64,000 nucleotides of DNA, from positions 310,001 through 374,000 of the forward strand of contig LN554846.1 of NCBI GenBank assembly GCA_000953695.1, in the 5' to 3' direction. The position numbers were made by a program, and so were the translations under genes. Numbering within the stretch: the first letter of the stretch is position 1; every line of letters starts with the position of its first letter. Under the pieces are notes generated by a model. The model was not told the DNA's origin. It saw only the letters and a list, made by a program, of their open reading frames with translations, and ran no database searches. Source of the DNA: Aliivibrio wodanis (GTDB lineage Bacteria; Pseudomonadota; Gammaproteobacteria; Enterobacterales; Vibrionaceae). Below are positions 31,899-40,870 of the stretch, piece by piece.

Positions 31899-33365
31899 TT
31901 AACAACCTGGGCCACAATCCATACAATGTTTGATCGTCTCTGGGCCTAAGTGTAATTTAGCATTTAAATCACGAAGAGCAGTACGAACACCTTCTTCAAT
32001 CACTGGGTGATAGAAAGGCATATCGAGCATGTCTGATATCGTCATCTTATTTTGATGTGCCCAAGCTAATAGGTGTGCTAAGTGCTCCGCATTTGGGCCC
32101 ATCATTTCAGCACCTAGGAAGCGACCTGTTCCTTGTTCTCCGTATACATGAAGAATCCCTTTATTACGTAGCATCACTCGTGAGCGACCTTGGTTTTCAA
32201 AAGAGACTTCGCCTGTTGCGAAACAACCACAAGTGCCTAAACGTGTTGTAATTTCTTTATACGTTTCACCAACCATCGCAATTTGTGGGTCAGAGAAAAC
32301 CGCTGAGATTTTCGAACGGCGAAGGCCAGCACGGATCTCAGGGAAACGACCTGCGTTATCACCCGCAATACGAGCTTGGTCTGCTGCTTCGTGTAATAGT
32401 GGCAGTTGGTTACTTGCATCACCCGCAATGAAAATGGTTGGTTGTGATGTTTGTAATGTGTAGTGATCAGCGGTTGGTACGCCACGAGCATCTAGTTCAA
32501 GAGAAGTATTCTCTAGACCTAATTTATCGGTATTTGGGCGGCGACCTGTTGCGGCTAATACATATTCAACAAGATTAGTTTCTAGTTCACCTTGTTTGTT
32601 GATGAATTTAATTTCAACACGATCTTCACCAGATTCAGTGGTGATACGCTTCATGCTTTCTACTTTTACATCAGCATCAAGATAAAATTCATCATTGAAG
32701 GCTTTGTTTGCATACGCCATCACTTCAGGGTCTGTTACCGGACCAACTTGACCACCTAAACCAAACAGCTTGGTTTCAACACCTAAACGGTGAAGCGATT
32801 GACCAAGCTCAAGGCCAATAACGCCAGGGCCAAATACCGCGACTGATTTTGGTAAATCGTCCCAATTAAATACATCATCATTGATGATCAAACGATCACC
32901 TAACTCATTCCATACCGCAGGGTAAGCGGGACGAGAGCCTGTTGCGATAACAATACGTTTTGCAGTGACGATAGTGTGGTCGTCAACTTGTAACGTGTTG
33001 TCATCTAAAAATTTAGCGTAACCAGAGATTTTATCTTCTGCTGGTATTTCATCAACGCCTTCTAAAACAAAGCCAACAAAACGGTCACGTTCAAATTTTA
33101 CTCGGTCCATGACTTCACGGCCGTTAATCACGATCTCACCTTGAGGGTGAATACCAAATTGAGGTGCTTTTTCAATTTGATGAACGCTTTCTGCTGCTGC
33201 AATTAATAGCTTTGATGGCATGCAACCAACACGAGCACAAGTGGTACCATAAGGTCCGCCTTCAATCATGACAACACTGTCAGTATGTGCTTTTGCTGCA
33301 CGGTAAGAGCCTAAACCTGCTGTACCACCACCGATAACAGCTACATCTACATTGACTTGTTTCAT
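31899..33365 (-). CDS. Lpd-like flavin disulfide oxidoreductase with C-terminal cysteine tail
   Basis: Class I pyridine-nucleotide disulfide oxidoreductase: FAD site AVIGGGTAGLGS (9-20), redox pair C43/C48 in TTCARVGCMPS, NAD site GPGVIGLELG (about 180), second FAD motif TIFIAGDA (about 308), and the C-terminal HP dyad in MPFYHPVIEEG. 488 residues. It resembles the V. cholerae dihydrolipoamide dehydrogenase homologue near oxyR. It is not the pyruvate-dehydrogenase Lpd by context, since no aceEF is present. It ends HCMDCGPGC, with cysteines 481, 484 and 488, resembling an exposed thiol relay. The substrate is unknown; a peroxide-stress reductase is plausible from its neighbours. Confidence 0.85.
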   Translation of the reverse strand: MKQVNVDVAVIGGGTAGLGSYRAAKAHTDSVVMIEGGPYGTTCARVGCMPSKLLIAAAESVHQIEKAPQFGIHPQGEIVINGREVMDRVKFERDRFVGFVLEGVDEIPAEDKISGYAKFLDDNTLQVDDHTIVTAKRIVIATGSRPAYPAVWNELGDRLIINDDVFNWDDLPKSVAVFGPGVIGLELGQSLHRLGVETKLFGLGGQVGPVTDPEVMAYANKAFNDEFYLDADVKVESMKRITTESGEDRVEIKFINKQGELETNLVEYVLAATGRRPNTDKLGLENTSLELDARGVPTADHYTLQTSQPTIFIAGDASNQLPLLHEAADQARIAGDNAGRFPEIRAGLRRSKISAVFSDPQIAMVGETYKEITTRLGTCGCFATGEVSFENQGRSRVMLRNKGILHVYGEQGTGRFLGAEMMGPNAEHLAHLLAWAHQNKMTISDMLDMPFYHPVIEEGVRTALRDLNAKLHLGPETIKHCMDCGPGC

Positions 33366-33496
33366 AATAATTCTCTCGTAATCGCTTTATTTTGAGTGAA
33401 CGAACCCCTCCGACTTTTATTATTATTTTTAAGTCAGTCAGATAATAGGTTAGTTTGAGTGTTTGGCGTTGCTGTGTTTTCTAATCTTTGAAGTGA

Positions 33497-33527
33497 TTAA
33501 CTAGCCCACAAAGTGGTGGGCTAGTTA
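33497..33527. repeat. Perfect inverted repeat downstream of the Prx-Grx gene
   Basis: TTAACTAGCCCAC and GTGGGCTAGTTAA form a perfect 13-bp stem with an AAAGT loop, 19 bp past the stop of the minus-strand prx gene. No good T tract follows on that strand, so it may be a terminator or a 3'-end stabilising stem. Confidence 0.6.
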
Positions 33528-33545
33528 ATGGTCTATCTTAATAGA

Positions 33546-34274
33546 TTAACCTAGGAACGTTTCTAGCTCTTCGCTGCCACCAATGTGTTTGCCACCGATG
33601 AATACTTGAGGAACTGTAGTGCGACCAGTAATTGCACGTAGGCTTACTGTTGTTGCATCTTTACCTAATACAACTTCTTCGTAGTTAAGACCTTTGTCGA
33701 TTAGGTTTTGTTTTGCTTTCACACAGAAAGGACAACCTGGTTTTGTAAATACTGTGATTGACTCTTGCTCTTTGTGTTCAGGAGCTAGGTAGTTCAGCAT
33801 AGTATCAGCATCAGATACGTTGAACGGGTCGCCTGCAACATCTTCTTCGATAAACATTTTTTCAACTACGCCGTTTTTAACTAGCATGCTGTAGCGCCAT
33901 GAACGCTTGCCAAAACCGATGTCATTTTTCTCAACTAGCATACCCATGCCATCTGTGAACTCACCGTTACCATCTGGAATAAACGTAATGTTTTCTGCTT
34001 CTTGGTCTGCTTTCCATGCGTTCATTACAAACGTATCGTTTACAGAAACACATAAGATGTCATCTACACCATTCTCTTTAAATACAGAATGCAGCTCGTT
34101 GTAACGAGGTAGGTGGCTTGAAGAACACGTTGGAGTAAATGCACCTGGAAGGCTAAATACGATAACGGTTTTGTCTTTAAATAGTTCTTCTGTTGTTACG
34201 TTAACCCAAGCATCGCCTTTACGTGTTGGAAAAGTAACTTGAGGAACTGATTGACCTTCTTTAGATGTAAACAT
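33546..34274 (-). CDS. Hybrid peroxiredoxin-glutaredoxin (Prx5/Grx)
   Basis: Thiol peroxidase carrying its own reductant domain. Residues 1-160 are a Prx5-type peroxiredoxin with peroxidatic C50 in the motif [11 protein letters not shown]. Residues 172-242 are a glutaredoxin with the CPFC active site (C181, C184) and the glutathione-binding TVPQVFIGG. The fusion reduces hydrogen and alkyl peroxides using glutathione. 242 residues, the standard hybrid size (as in Haemophilus). It is divergent from oxyR over an OxyR-type operator, so peroxide induction is expected. A good AAGGAC ribosome site precedes ATG. Confidence 0.95.
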   Translation of the reverse strand: MFTSKEGQSVPQVTFPTRKGDAWVNVTTEELFKDKTVIVFSLPGAFTPTCSSSHLPRYNELHSVFKENGVDDILCVSVNDTFVMNAWKADQEAENITFIPDGNGEFTDGMGMLVEKNDIGFGKRSWRYSMLVKNGVVEKMFIEEDVAGDPFNVSDADTMLNYLAPEHKEQESITVFTKPGCPFCVKAKQNLIDKGLNYEEVVLGKDATTVSLRAITGRTTVPQVFIGGKHIGGSEELETFLG

Positions 34275-34361
34275 AATGATGTCCTTTAAATTTTAATTAA
34301 TTTTGAATTTCTTATTCGGGGTCTGCCCGGTTGATGTAGCTATTATGCAAAAGCTTACTTG

Positions 34362-34398
34362 ATAGTTCTAATCGTTTGGTGTTATCGTTTCAATCGTT
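34362..34398. promoter_or_regulatory. OxyR operator between prx-grx and oxyR
   Basis: Four tetranucleotide contacts with exact OxyR spacing (ATAGnTnnnAnCTAT-N7-ATAGnTnnnAnCTAT): ATAG 34362-34365, CGTT 34373-34376, ATCG 34384-34387, CGTT 34395-34398. The interior T (34367, 34389) and A (34371, 34393) also match. It can serve both the induced prx-grx gene and oxyR autorepression. Confidence 0.75.
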
Positions 34399-34454
34399 AA
34401 AATCTATCAACTATGTTGTCATATTATGAATCAAAGCTGTCAGGAGTGTAATAC

Positions 34455-35348
34455 ATGAATATCCGTGATTTTGAGTACTTGGTCGCACTTGCTGAGCATA
34501 AACATTTTCGTAAGGCGGCAGAATCTTGTTTTGTTAGTCAGCCGACGTTAAGTGGACAAATCAAGAAGCTAGAAGAAGAGGTTGGGTTAACCTTATTAGA
34601 AAGAACCAGTCGTAAGGTGTTATTTACTGAAGCAGGTTTACAGTTAGTAGAGCAAGCGAAATGTATATTACTTGAAGTAAAGCGATTTTCAGAGCTAGCG
34701 AATCAGCAAGGAAAGGGTATGGCAGGCCCACTACATTTGGGTTTTATTCCTACTGTTGGGCCTTATGTTCTTCCTTGGATAATTCCAACTCTGAAAGAAA
34801 AGTTCCCTGATTTAAACTTATATCTACATGAAGCTCAAACACATCAGTTAGTTCAAATGTTAGAAGAAGGGAAAATTGATTGCATGATCCTCGCGTCAGT
34901 AAATGAGACCAGTGCATTTATTGAGGTTCCTGTTTACGATGAGCCTATGGTCCTTGCTGTTCCTATCGATCATAAATGGGCAAATGAAAGCTCAATTGAT
35001 ATGTCTCGGTTGAATGGTGAGTCTGTTCTAATGTTAGGAGATGGTCACTGTTTAAGAGATCAGGCATTAGGCTTTTGTTTTGCCGCAGGAGCAAAAGATG
35101 ATGATCACTTTAAAGCAACCAGTTTAGAAACATTACGCAATATGGTCGCTGCAGGCGGTGGTATTACTTTGATGCCTTATTTATCAGTGCCAAAAGAGAA
35201 AATACGAGATGGTGTTTGTTACTTACCCGCAAGTGATCCGGTACCGCATCGCCAGATAGTACTCGCTTATCGACCAGGCTCACCGTTAAGGTCTCGTTAT
35301 GAAGGTCTTGCAAAAGAAATTGAGCAGAAAATGTTGATGGTAATTTAA
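34455..35348 (+). CDS. oxyR: Hydrogen-peroxide-sensing LysR regulator OxyR
   Basis: LysR-family activator of peroxide defence. An N-terminal winged helix (MNIRDFEYLVALAEHKHFRK...) precedes the substrate-binding-like sensor domain. The redox pair C199 and C208 (in GHCLRDQALGFC) is at exactly the E. coli positions. 297 residues. It is divergent from prx-grx and convergent with mrcA. A GGAG ribosome site precedes ATG. Confidence 0.96.
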   Translation: MNIRDFEYLVALAEHKHFRKAAESCFVSQPTLSGQIKKLEEEVGLTLLERTSRKVLFTEAGLQLVEQAKCILLEVKRFSELANQQGKGMAGPLHLGFIPTVGPYVLPWIIPTLKEKFPDLNLYLHEAQTHQLVQMLEEGKIDCMILASVNETSAFIEVPVYDEPMVLAVPIDHKWANESSIDMSRLNGESVLMLGDGHCLRDQALGFCFAAGAKDDDHFKATSLETLRNMVAAGGGITLMPYLSVPKEKIRDGVCYLPASDPVPHRQIVLAYRPGSPLRSRYEGLAKEIEQKMLMVI

Positions 35349-35440
35349 GAAAATTTTACATACGTTTTTGATCTTTTCTTCATTCGATTTATATCAATGT
35401 AATTAAACTAGATATTCTAATAATTGGCATGAGTATAATA

Positions 35441-35476
35441 AAAAAGAGGGCACAATGATTAGCGCCCTCTTTAATT
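35441..35476. terminator. Bidirectional terminator between oxyR and mrcA
   Basis: AAAGAGGGC and GCCCTCTTT form a 9-bp stem, with an A run before and a T-rich tail after, between the convergent genes. Confidence 0.8.
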
Positions 35477-35508
35477 GAATTACTCAAATTATTGTAGTTA
35501 GTGAATAA

Positions 35509-38001
35509 CTAAAATAAACTTTCGTCTTCTTTACCATCACCATCGCTTGATGAATAAATAGTATCTTGGAAGTCTTGTTCTACGTATTCTGTTGGTTCTG
35601 TACCCTCTGCAAAATACTCCCACATACTAGTAGCGTCATTTTTGTTGCTAAGTAAACCCGTTTCTCGATCGATCTTAACTTTTATGATATTCGCAGGTGT
35701 GCGCTCTCTTTGTTCAGGAACACCTTCCAGAGCAACTCTCATAAAATCAATCCATGCATAAATAGCTGTTTTACCACCGGCTTCTCCGCCAGAGGCCATT
35801 TCTGATTTTTTCATATTACTATTTTTAGTGGTATAGCCTAAGCGACGTGATGGATTATCAAAGCCAACCCAAGCAGTTGCTACGATATTTGGTCCATAAC
35901 CGTTGTACCAAGCATCAACAGAGTCATTAGTTGTGCCCGTTTTACCACCAGTATCTCGACGCTTTAGGGTTTGTGCACGCCAGCCAGTACCATTCCAACC
36001 GGTTCCATTACGCCAAACACCACCACCCCAGATATTGCTATACATCATCTGTTTAGTTAAGAAGGCATTTTGAGCTGAAATTACTTGTTTAGCGTAAGGT
36101 GATTCTTCATCATTTTGATGTGAGCAATCATTTTGACAGATGGTTTTTGGTGTTGCTCGATAGACTTCCTCACCAAATGGTTCTGTAATATGGTCAATAT
36201 AGTAAGGTTCAACGTAGTAACCATTATTAGCAAATACAGCAAATCCTTGTGCCATTTGGACAGGAGTTAAACTGCCAGCACCAAGTGCAATGGTTTCTGA
36301 ACGAGGTATTTCTTCTTTTTTAAAGCCAAAACGAGTGAGGTAATCAATCGTTTCATCTAATCCTACTTCACGCAAGACTCGAACTGCCATAACGTTTTTA
36401 GATTGCGCTAAGCCAATACGTAAACGGGTTGGGCCAATATAGGTTGGTGGCGAATTTTTTGGTCGCCATGCCGTGCCTTGGCTTTGATCCCAAGTATTAA
36501 TTGGTGCGTCATTAATTAAGCTAGCAAGAGTTTTCCCGTGGTGTAGCGCAGCTGAATAGATGAATGGTTTAATACTAGAACCAACCTGTCGAACTGATTG
36601 TGTTGCACGATTAAATTTATTATGAACAAAGTTAAACCCACCGACGAGGGATGTGATTGCTCCATCTCTTGGGTCCATGGCAACAAAGGCTGTATTAGCC
36701 GCGGGTACTTGGCTTAACTTCCATACAGTTGTTGTTACTTCATCTTTAATTTCTTGGCTTAGTGGACGAACATATACTTGTTCACCAATCGTTAAAATAT
36801 CTGAAGCACGTTTAGGTGCTGGGCCTTGGCGTTTATCTGTTTTAAAGCGACGAGCCCATTTTAGACCATCCCATGGAATAGTTGCTATTCCGTTGTTTTT
36901 TATATCAACAGTTGCAGTTTTACCTTCAATATTAATTACTATCGCAGGCATTAACTCACCATATGAAGGCTCTTTTTTCAGGTGTTTTATAATCGCACTA
37001 TTATCAAAAGGTGTTGCTTTTGGTTCCCATACTGTTTTTACAGCACCACGAAAACCATGGCGTTCATCGTAGGCTAATAGGTTATTTAATGTTGAAATAT
37101 TGGCTGCCGCTTGCATTTTTGAATCGACAGTTGTGTAGATGTTCATACCTGAAGTATAAGCGGCTTCTTCACCATACTTATTAACCATCCATGCTCGTGC
37201 AATTTCTGCAATATAAGGAGCTTGAAGTTCAATTTCTGCGCCATGGTATTTAGATAGAATGGTTTCTTCTCTAGCATCATTAAACTCTTGTTTAGTGATA
37301 TAACCTTCATCTAGCATACGAGCTAACACTACATTTCGACGTGTTGTTGCACGATCAACTGAATAAATTGGGTTCATTGTTGATGGTGCTTTTGGTAAAC
37401 CAGCAATAATAGCCACTTCACCGAGGGTTAGCTGGCTGACTTCTTTACCAAAGTAAACGTGTGCAGCAGCACCGACACCATATGAGCGATAACCTAAATA
37501 GATTTTATTCAAGTAGAGTTCAAGGATTTCTTGCTTGGTTAAAAGTTGTTCGATGTGGACGGCAATAAAAATCTCTTTAATCTTACGCATTATTTTCTTT
37601 TCATTAGATAAGAAGAAGTTACGTGCAAGTTGTTGAGTTATAGTGCTTGCCCCTTGCTTTGCTGAACCAGATGCAATTACGGCAAATGCAGCACGGGTAA
37701 TACCAATAGGATCAAAACCATAGTGGCCATAAAAGCGACTGTCTTCGGTCGCAATAATTGCTTCCAACAAGTGAGGTGGCATTTCTTCCAGTTTTAATGG
37801 AATACGGCGCTTTTCACCAAATTGTGCGATCAATTTCCCATCGCGGCTATATACCTGCATTGGTGTTTGTAGTTGAACATCTTTTAATGTTGCTACATCT
37901 GGTAATTCTGGTTTTACATATTGGTAAAAGCCAAAAATTGTAGTGGCCCCAAAAAAAATGCAAACCAATGTAACTATAAGCAGTGCCTTTATGAACTTCA
38001 C
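35509..38001 (-). CDS. mrcA: Penicillin-binding protein 1A (bifunctional)
   Basis: Class A PBP that polymerises and cross-links peptidoglycan. Transmembrane anchor 5-27, GT51 glycosyltransferase (motif EDSRFYGHYGFD near 86, then QGASTITQQLARNFFL), a PBP1A-specific OB-like insert, and the transpeptidase domain with SxxK in GSSIKPF (about 475), SxN in AQSKN, and KTGTT. 830 residues versus 850 in E. coli. The acidic C-terminal tail is Asp/Glu/Ser-rich. It is divergent from pilMNOPQ, the conserved ponA-pilMNOPQ arrangement. Confidence 0.97.
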   Translation of the reverse strand: MKFIKALLIVTLVCIFFGATTIFGFYQYVKPELPDVATLKDVQLQTPMQVYSRDGKLIAQFGEKRRIPLKLEEMPPHLLEAIIATEDSRFYGHYGFDPIGITRAAFAVIASGSAKQGASTITQQLARNFFLSNEKKIMRKIKEIFIAVHIEQLLTKQEILELYLNKIYLGYRSYGVGAAAHVYFGKEVSQLTLGEVAIIAGLPKAPSTMNPIYSVDRATTRRNVVLARMLDEGYITKQEFNDAREETILSKYHGAEIELQAPYIAEIARAWMVNKYGEEAAYTSGMNIYTTVDSKMQAAANISTLNNLLAYDERHGFRGAVKTVWEPKATPFDNSAIIKHLKKEPSYGELMPAIVINIEGKTATVDIKNNGIATIPWDGLKWARRFKTDKRQGPAPKRASDILTIGEQVYVRPLSQEIKDEVTTTVWKLSQVPAANTAFVAMDPRDGAITSLVGGFNFVHNKFNRATQSVRQVGSSIKPFIYSAALHHGKTLASLINDAPINTWDQSQGTAWRPKNSPPTYIGPTRLRIGLAQSKNVMAVRVLREVGLDETIDYLTRFGFKKEEIPRSETIALGAGSLTPVQMAQGFAVFANNGYYVEPYYIDHITEPFGEEVYRATPKTICQNDCSHQNDEESPYAKQVISAQNAFLTKQMMYSNIWGGGVWRNGTGWNGTGWRAQTLKRRDTGGKTGTTNDSVDAWYNGYGPNIVATAWVGFDNPSRRLGYTTKNSNMKKSEMASGGEAGGKTAIYAWIDFMRVALEGVPEQRERTPANIIKVKIDRETGLLSNKNDATSMWEYFAEGTEPTEYVEQDFQDTIYSSSDGDGKEDESLF

Positions 38002-38136
38002 CTGATATTTCCCGTTTACTTTAATCTGTATTGTCGTTTTTAACCCATAACTTAGTAGTATAAATATAACACTACAAAAAATAACGCAAATAAACGTTTA
38101 ATTTTGAGATATTTATTTAATTGGAGCTAAGTCAGT

Positions 38137-39135
38137 ATGATATATCCCACGATCACAGGATTGGATATTGGGCATCATAGCATTAAAGCGGTATCGGTGA
38201 GGTTAAAAAAAGGTCAATTAGAGCTTGTCGCTTGTTTTGAATTATTATTACCTGAATCCGCATTTATTGATGCAAATACATTACATATTGAAGAGATAAA
38301 ACCGTATTTATCCCAATTGAAAAAGAAATTGAAATTGAATCAAAAGCGTATTGCATTCTCAATTCCAGATAGCAGCATTATAAGTAAAGTCATTCAAATT
38401 GACAGCCAACTTGATGAGAAGGAAACTGAATTTGCTATCGCTCATACTTTTGAGCAACAGTCCTCTTTTTCTCAAGAAGAATTAAGTATTGATTATGTCG
38501 AGATAAAGCAGCGTGATGTGCTAAGCACACAAATGGTCACGTATCAAATTTTTGCGACCCGCAAAGATGTTGTTCAATCTCGCCAAAATAGCTTTAAATC
38601 GGCAGGGTTCTCTCCTGTTTTAGCTGATGCTCATTCTCATGGTTTATTAGCCCTATGGCAGCAAGCTGTACTTGTCTATCCAACGAATAGTAATTGGATG
38701 TTAGTTGATATTGGTCACTTTCAAACCACTTTCTGTATAGCCCCTCCAACAGGCAATTTTTTCAGTAAAAGCGTGGCATTTGGTGCTTCATTATCTGTAA
38801 ATGAAACAGAAAAAATGGAAGATGTTCCCATTAACCTATCGACTGAAACTAAGTTCTTTGCTCAACTGTTTGCTCATATACAGCGACAAAGTACGCTGTA
38901 TTCATCTACACATCATCACAAGGTAGAAGGTATTTGGCTTACGGGGGGAGGCTCCATGATCCCTGGGTTATCTGACTTGTTGAGCTATGAGTTATCACTT
39001 CCTGTTATTGAATTAGTACTTCCCTCCTTAATTAATGTATCTCACAAAAAAATCATGCAACCAAATAAACAAGCTAACCAATATGCGTCTGCCTTAGGCT
39101 TGGCATTAAGAGGGGTCAAATGGCTTACCAGATAA
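38137..39135 (+). CDS. pilM: Type IV pilus assembly protein PilM
   Basis: Actin-like (FtsA-fold) cytoplasmic protein that binds the N-terminus of PilN and links the pilus motor to the inner-membrane platform. The nucleotide-binding motif TGLDIGHHSIKAV is at residues 7-19, and LLVDIGHF-like and GIWLTGGGSMIPGL motifs lie further on. 332 residues. It is the first gene of pilMNOPQ and overlaps pilN by 16 nt. The pathway serves type IV pili and, in vibrios, DNA-uptake pili. Confidence 0.92.
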   Translation: MIYPTITGLDIGHHSIKAVSVRLKKGQLELVACFELLLPESAFIDANTLHIEEIKPYLSQLKKKLKLNQKRIAFSIPDSSIISKVIQIDSQLDEKETEFAIAHTFEQQSSFSQEELSIDYVEIKQRDVLSTQMVTYQIFATRKDVVQSRQNSFKSAGFSPVLADAHSHGLLALWQQAVLVYPTNSNWMLVDIGHFQTTFCIAPPTGNFFSKSVAFGASLSVNETEKMEDVPINLSTETKFFAQLFAHIQRQSTLYSSTHHHKVEGIWLTGGGSMIPGLSDLLSYELSLPVIELVLPSLINVSHKKIMQPNKQANQYASALGLALRGVKWLTR

Positions 39136-39701
39136 ATTTATTACCTTGGAGAGAGGAACAAAGAACGAAGTATAAGCAGCGATTTATATTGATGCTGATA
39201 TTAGGAGTTATGTTGTCTGTGTTCTCTCAGTGGGGAGTTGCTCAATTTTTAGAACAACAAACGATTCAGCAAGAAGAAAGAAACCGTTCTTTAAAAAATC
39301 GAGTCGCTTTTTTAAATGAAGAATTAAAAGGGTTAAATGAAATTGGTAAGCAGCATGAAGAGATCCTCACTCGTTTAGAGGCAGTAGAACTGCTTCAACA
39401 TAATCGAAACCAGACGACTCAATTATTAAACGTTTTACCCGTAATGATTGATGAAGGTATCTATCTTAATAAAGTACGAATGCATGAGAGACAAGTGGAG
39501 ATAAAAGGCTTCAGTGACAGCAATGCTCGCTTGGCTAGTATGCTTGATAAGTTAGAGCGTTCTCCTCATATCTCGTCGGTAGAAATGCATTCAATAGTGT
39601 CAGGCGAAAAGATATTTGGTCATGATATGAGCCGATTTGAAGTGTCATTTCGATTACTTTCTTTAAGAAAAGAAAATGAAGAGGAAAAAGATAATGGCTG
39701 A
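39120..39701 (+). CDS. pilN: Type IV pilus assembly protein PilN
   Basis: Bitopic inner-membrane protein pairing with PilO. The conserved N-terminal PilM-binding motif (INLLPWREEQRTKYKQRF) is at residues 5-22, followed by one transmembrane segment (about 23-43), a coiled coil (about 45-95) and a ferredoxin-like periplasmic domain. 193 residues. It starts inside pilM and overlaps pilO by 8 nt, so the genes are translationally coupled. Confidence 0.92.
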   Translation: MAYQINLLPWREEQRTKYKQRFILMLILGVMLSVFSQWGVAQFLEQQTIQQEERNRSLKNRVAFLNEELKGLNEIGKQHEEILTRLEAVELLQHNRNQTTQLLNVLPVMIDEGIYLNKVRMHERQVEIKGFSDSNARLASMLDKLERSPHISSVEMHSIVSGEKIFGHDMSRFEVSFRLLSLRKENEEEKDNG

Positions 39702-40281
39702 TTGGAGAGAGTTAGATCTTGATGAAGTTACAGAATGGCCATTAGTCCCTCAATTGATCGTGATTTTTTTATTGTGTTTATGTGTTTACGCTGCCGGTTA
39801 TTGGTTTTGGTTAAAACCAATGGGAGAGAATATTGAACAATTAAAGCAATCTGAAATAACACTAAAAAGTACGGTGAAATATAAATATAACCAAGTTGCT
39901 GCGATGCCAAAAATGAAAGAGCAATTAAATGTATTGAATCAGCGTTATGAGTTTTTAGCTCAGCAGTTACCTGCTCAAAAAGAATTGGCAAGCATGCTCT
40001 CTGGTATTAACCAAGTTGGCCTACAAAATAAACTAACTTTTACACGTATTGATTGGGGGGAGAAGCAGAAAAAAGACTTCCTTTACAAGTTACCTTTAAA
40101 TATTGAACTGACTGGTCAGTACCATGATATAGGCTCATTTTCTGAGGCGATTGCTGACCTTCCTCGAATTGTTAGCTTGGAAAATGTTGATATCCAACGA
40201 GTGAGTACAGAAAGTAGCACGCTGCACTTTCGTGTAATGGCTTATACCTATCAATTTAGGGGGAAGGATGAAGAAGAGTAG
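39694..40281 (+). CDS. pilO: Type IV pilus assembly protein PilO
   Basis: Partner of PilN: a short cytoplasmic N-terminus, one transmembrane segment (about 18-38), a coiled coil (about 45-80) and a ferredoxin-like periplasmic domain. I place the start at ATG 39694 (MADWRELDLDEV), since GAGG at 39681-39684 fits it; an in-frame ATG 18 nt earlier would lack a ribosome site. 195 residues. It overlaps pilN and pilP. Confidence 0.9.
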   Translation: MADWRELDLDEVTEWPLVPQLIVIFLLCLCVYAAGYWFWLKPMGENIEQLKQSEITLKSTVKYKYNQVAAMPKMKEQLNVLNQRYEFLAQQLPAQKELASMLSGINQVGLQNKLTFTRIDWGEKQKKDFLYKLPLNIELTGQYHDIGSFSEAIADLPRIVSLENVDIQRVSTESSTLHFRVMAYTYQFRGKDEEE

Positions 40282-40789
40282 AGTATACCTATTGCTAATC
40301 AGTGGATTAATCCTATCAGGATGCAAAGCCAACAAAGAATCACTTGAAGTATTTTATGCTGATGCCAAGCAACAAGGGAAAGCTGAAGTTGCAAGACTAT
40401 CCGATGTCGTTCCTTTTGAAGTAGAAGTTTACTCTAAATCATCTGAACGCTCTCCTTTTGTATTGCCTAAACAACCCGAAAGAGCAACACAGCCAGTCAA
40501 GAAAAAAGCGTGTTGGCAGCCGAAATATCGTAAGAAAACAGGGAGTTTAGAGAGATATTCACTGCATAAATTACGATTCAAGGGAGTGATGGGTTCTGAT
40601 TCTGATATAACCGCATTAATGCAGACCCCCAGAGGTAGTGTTGTAAAGGTACAAAAAGGGCAATTCATGGGGCTTAATAATGGTCAAGTAATTGAGATTA
40701 AATCAAGGCAAGTAACGTTAAAAGAAACGTTACCAGATGGGCTCGGTTGTTGGCAGAAACGATATATTAAATTAGCGTTAAAGCATTAA
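40268..40789 (+). CDS. pilP: Type IV pilus lipoprotein PilP
   Basis: Lipoprotein linking the PilNO platform to the PilQ secretin. The signal peptide ends in lipobox LSGC with lipidated C19. An extended low-complexity segment (about 20-90) precedes the HQ-like beta domain (about 95-170, motif LRFKGVMGSDSDITALMQTPRGSV in part). 173 residues. It overlaps pilO by 14 nt; pilQ follows after 81 bp. Confidence 0.92.
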   Translation: MKKSRVYLLLISGLILSGCKANKESLEVFYADAKQQGKAEVARLSDVVPFEVEVYSKSSERSPFVLPKQPERATQPVKKKACWQPKYRKKTGSLERYSLHKLRFKGVMGSDSDITALMQTPRGSVVKVQKGQFMGLNNGQVIEIKSRQVTLKETLPDGLGCWQKRYIKLALKH

Positions 40790-40870
40790 TTTTTTTTAAA
40801 GAAAACGTTAATTTAAAAAATACTTATAATTTATAAAAAGATTGATTTATAAAAGGTTAGGAAAAATATC

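Noticed and set aside
36653-37072. 139-codon open frame opposite mrcA
   Set aside because: It lies wholly inside the conserved transpeptidase gene and shows no recognisable domain; it is an antisense shadow.
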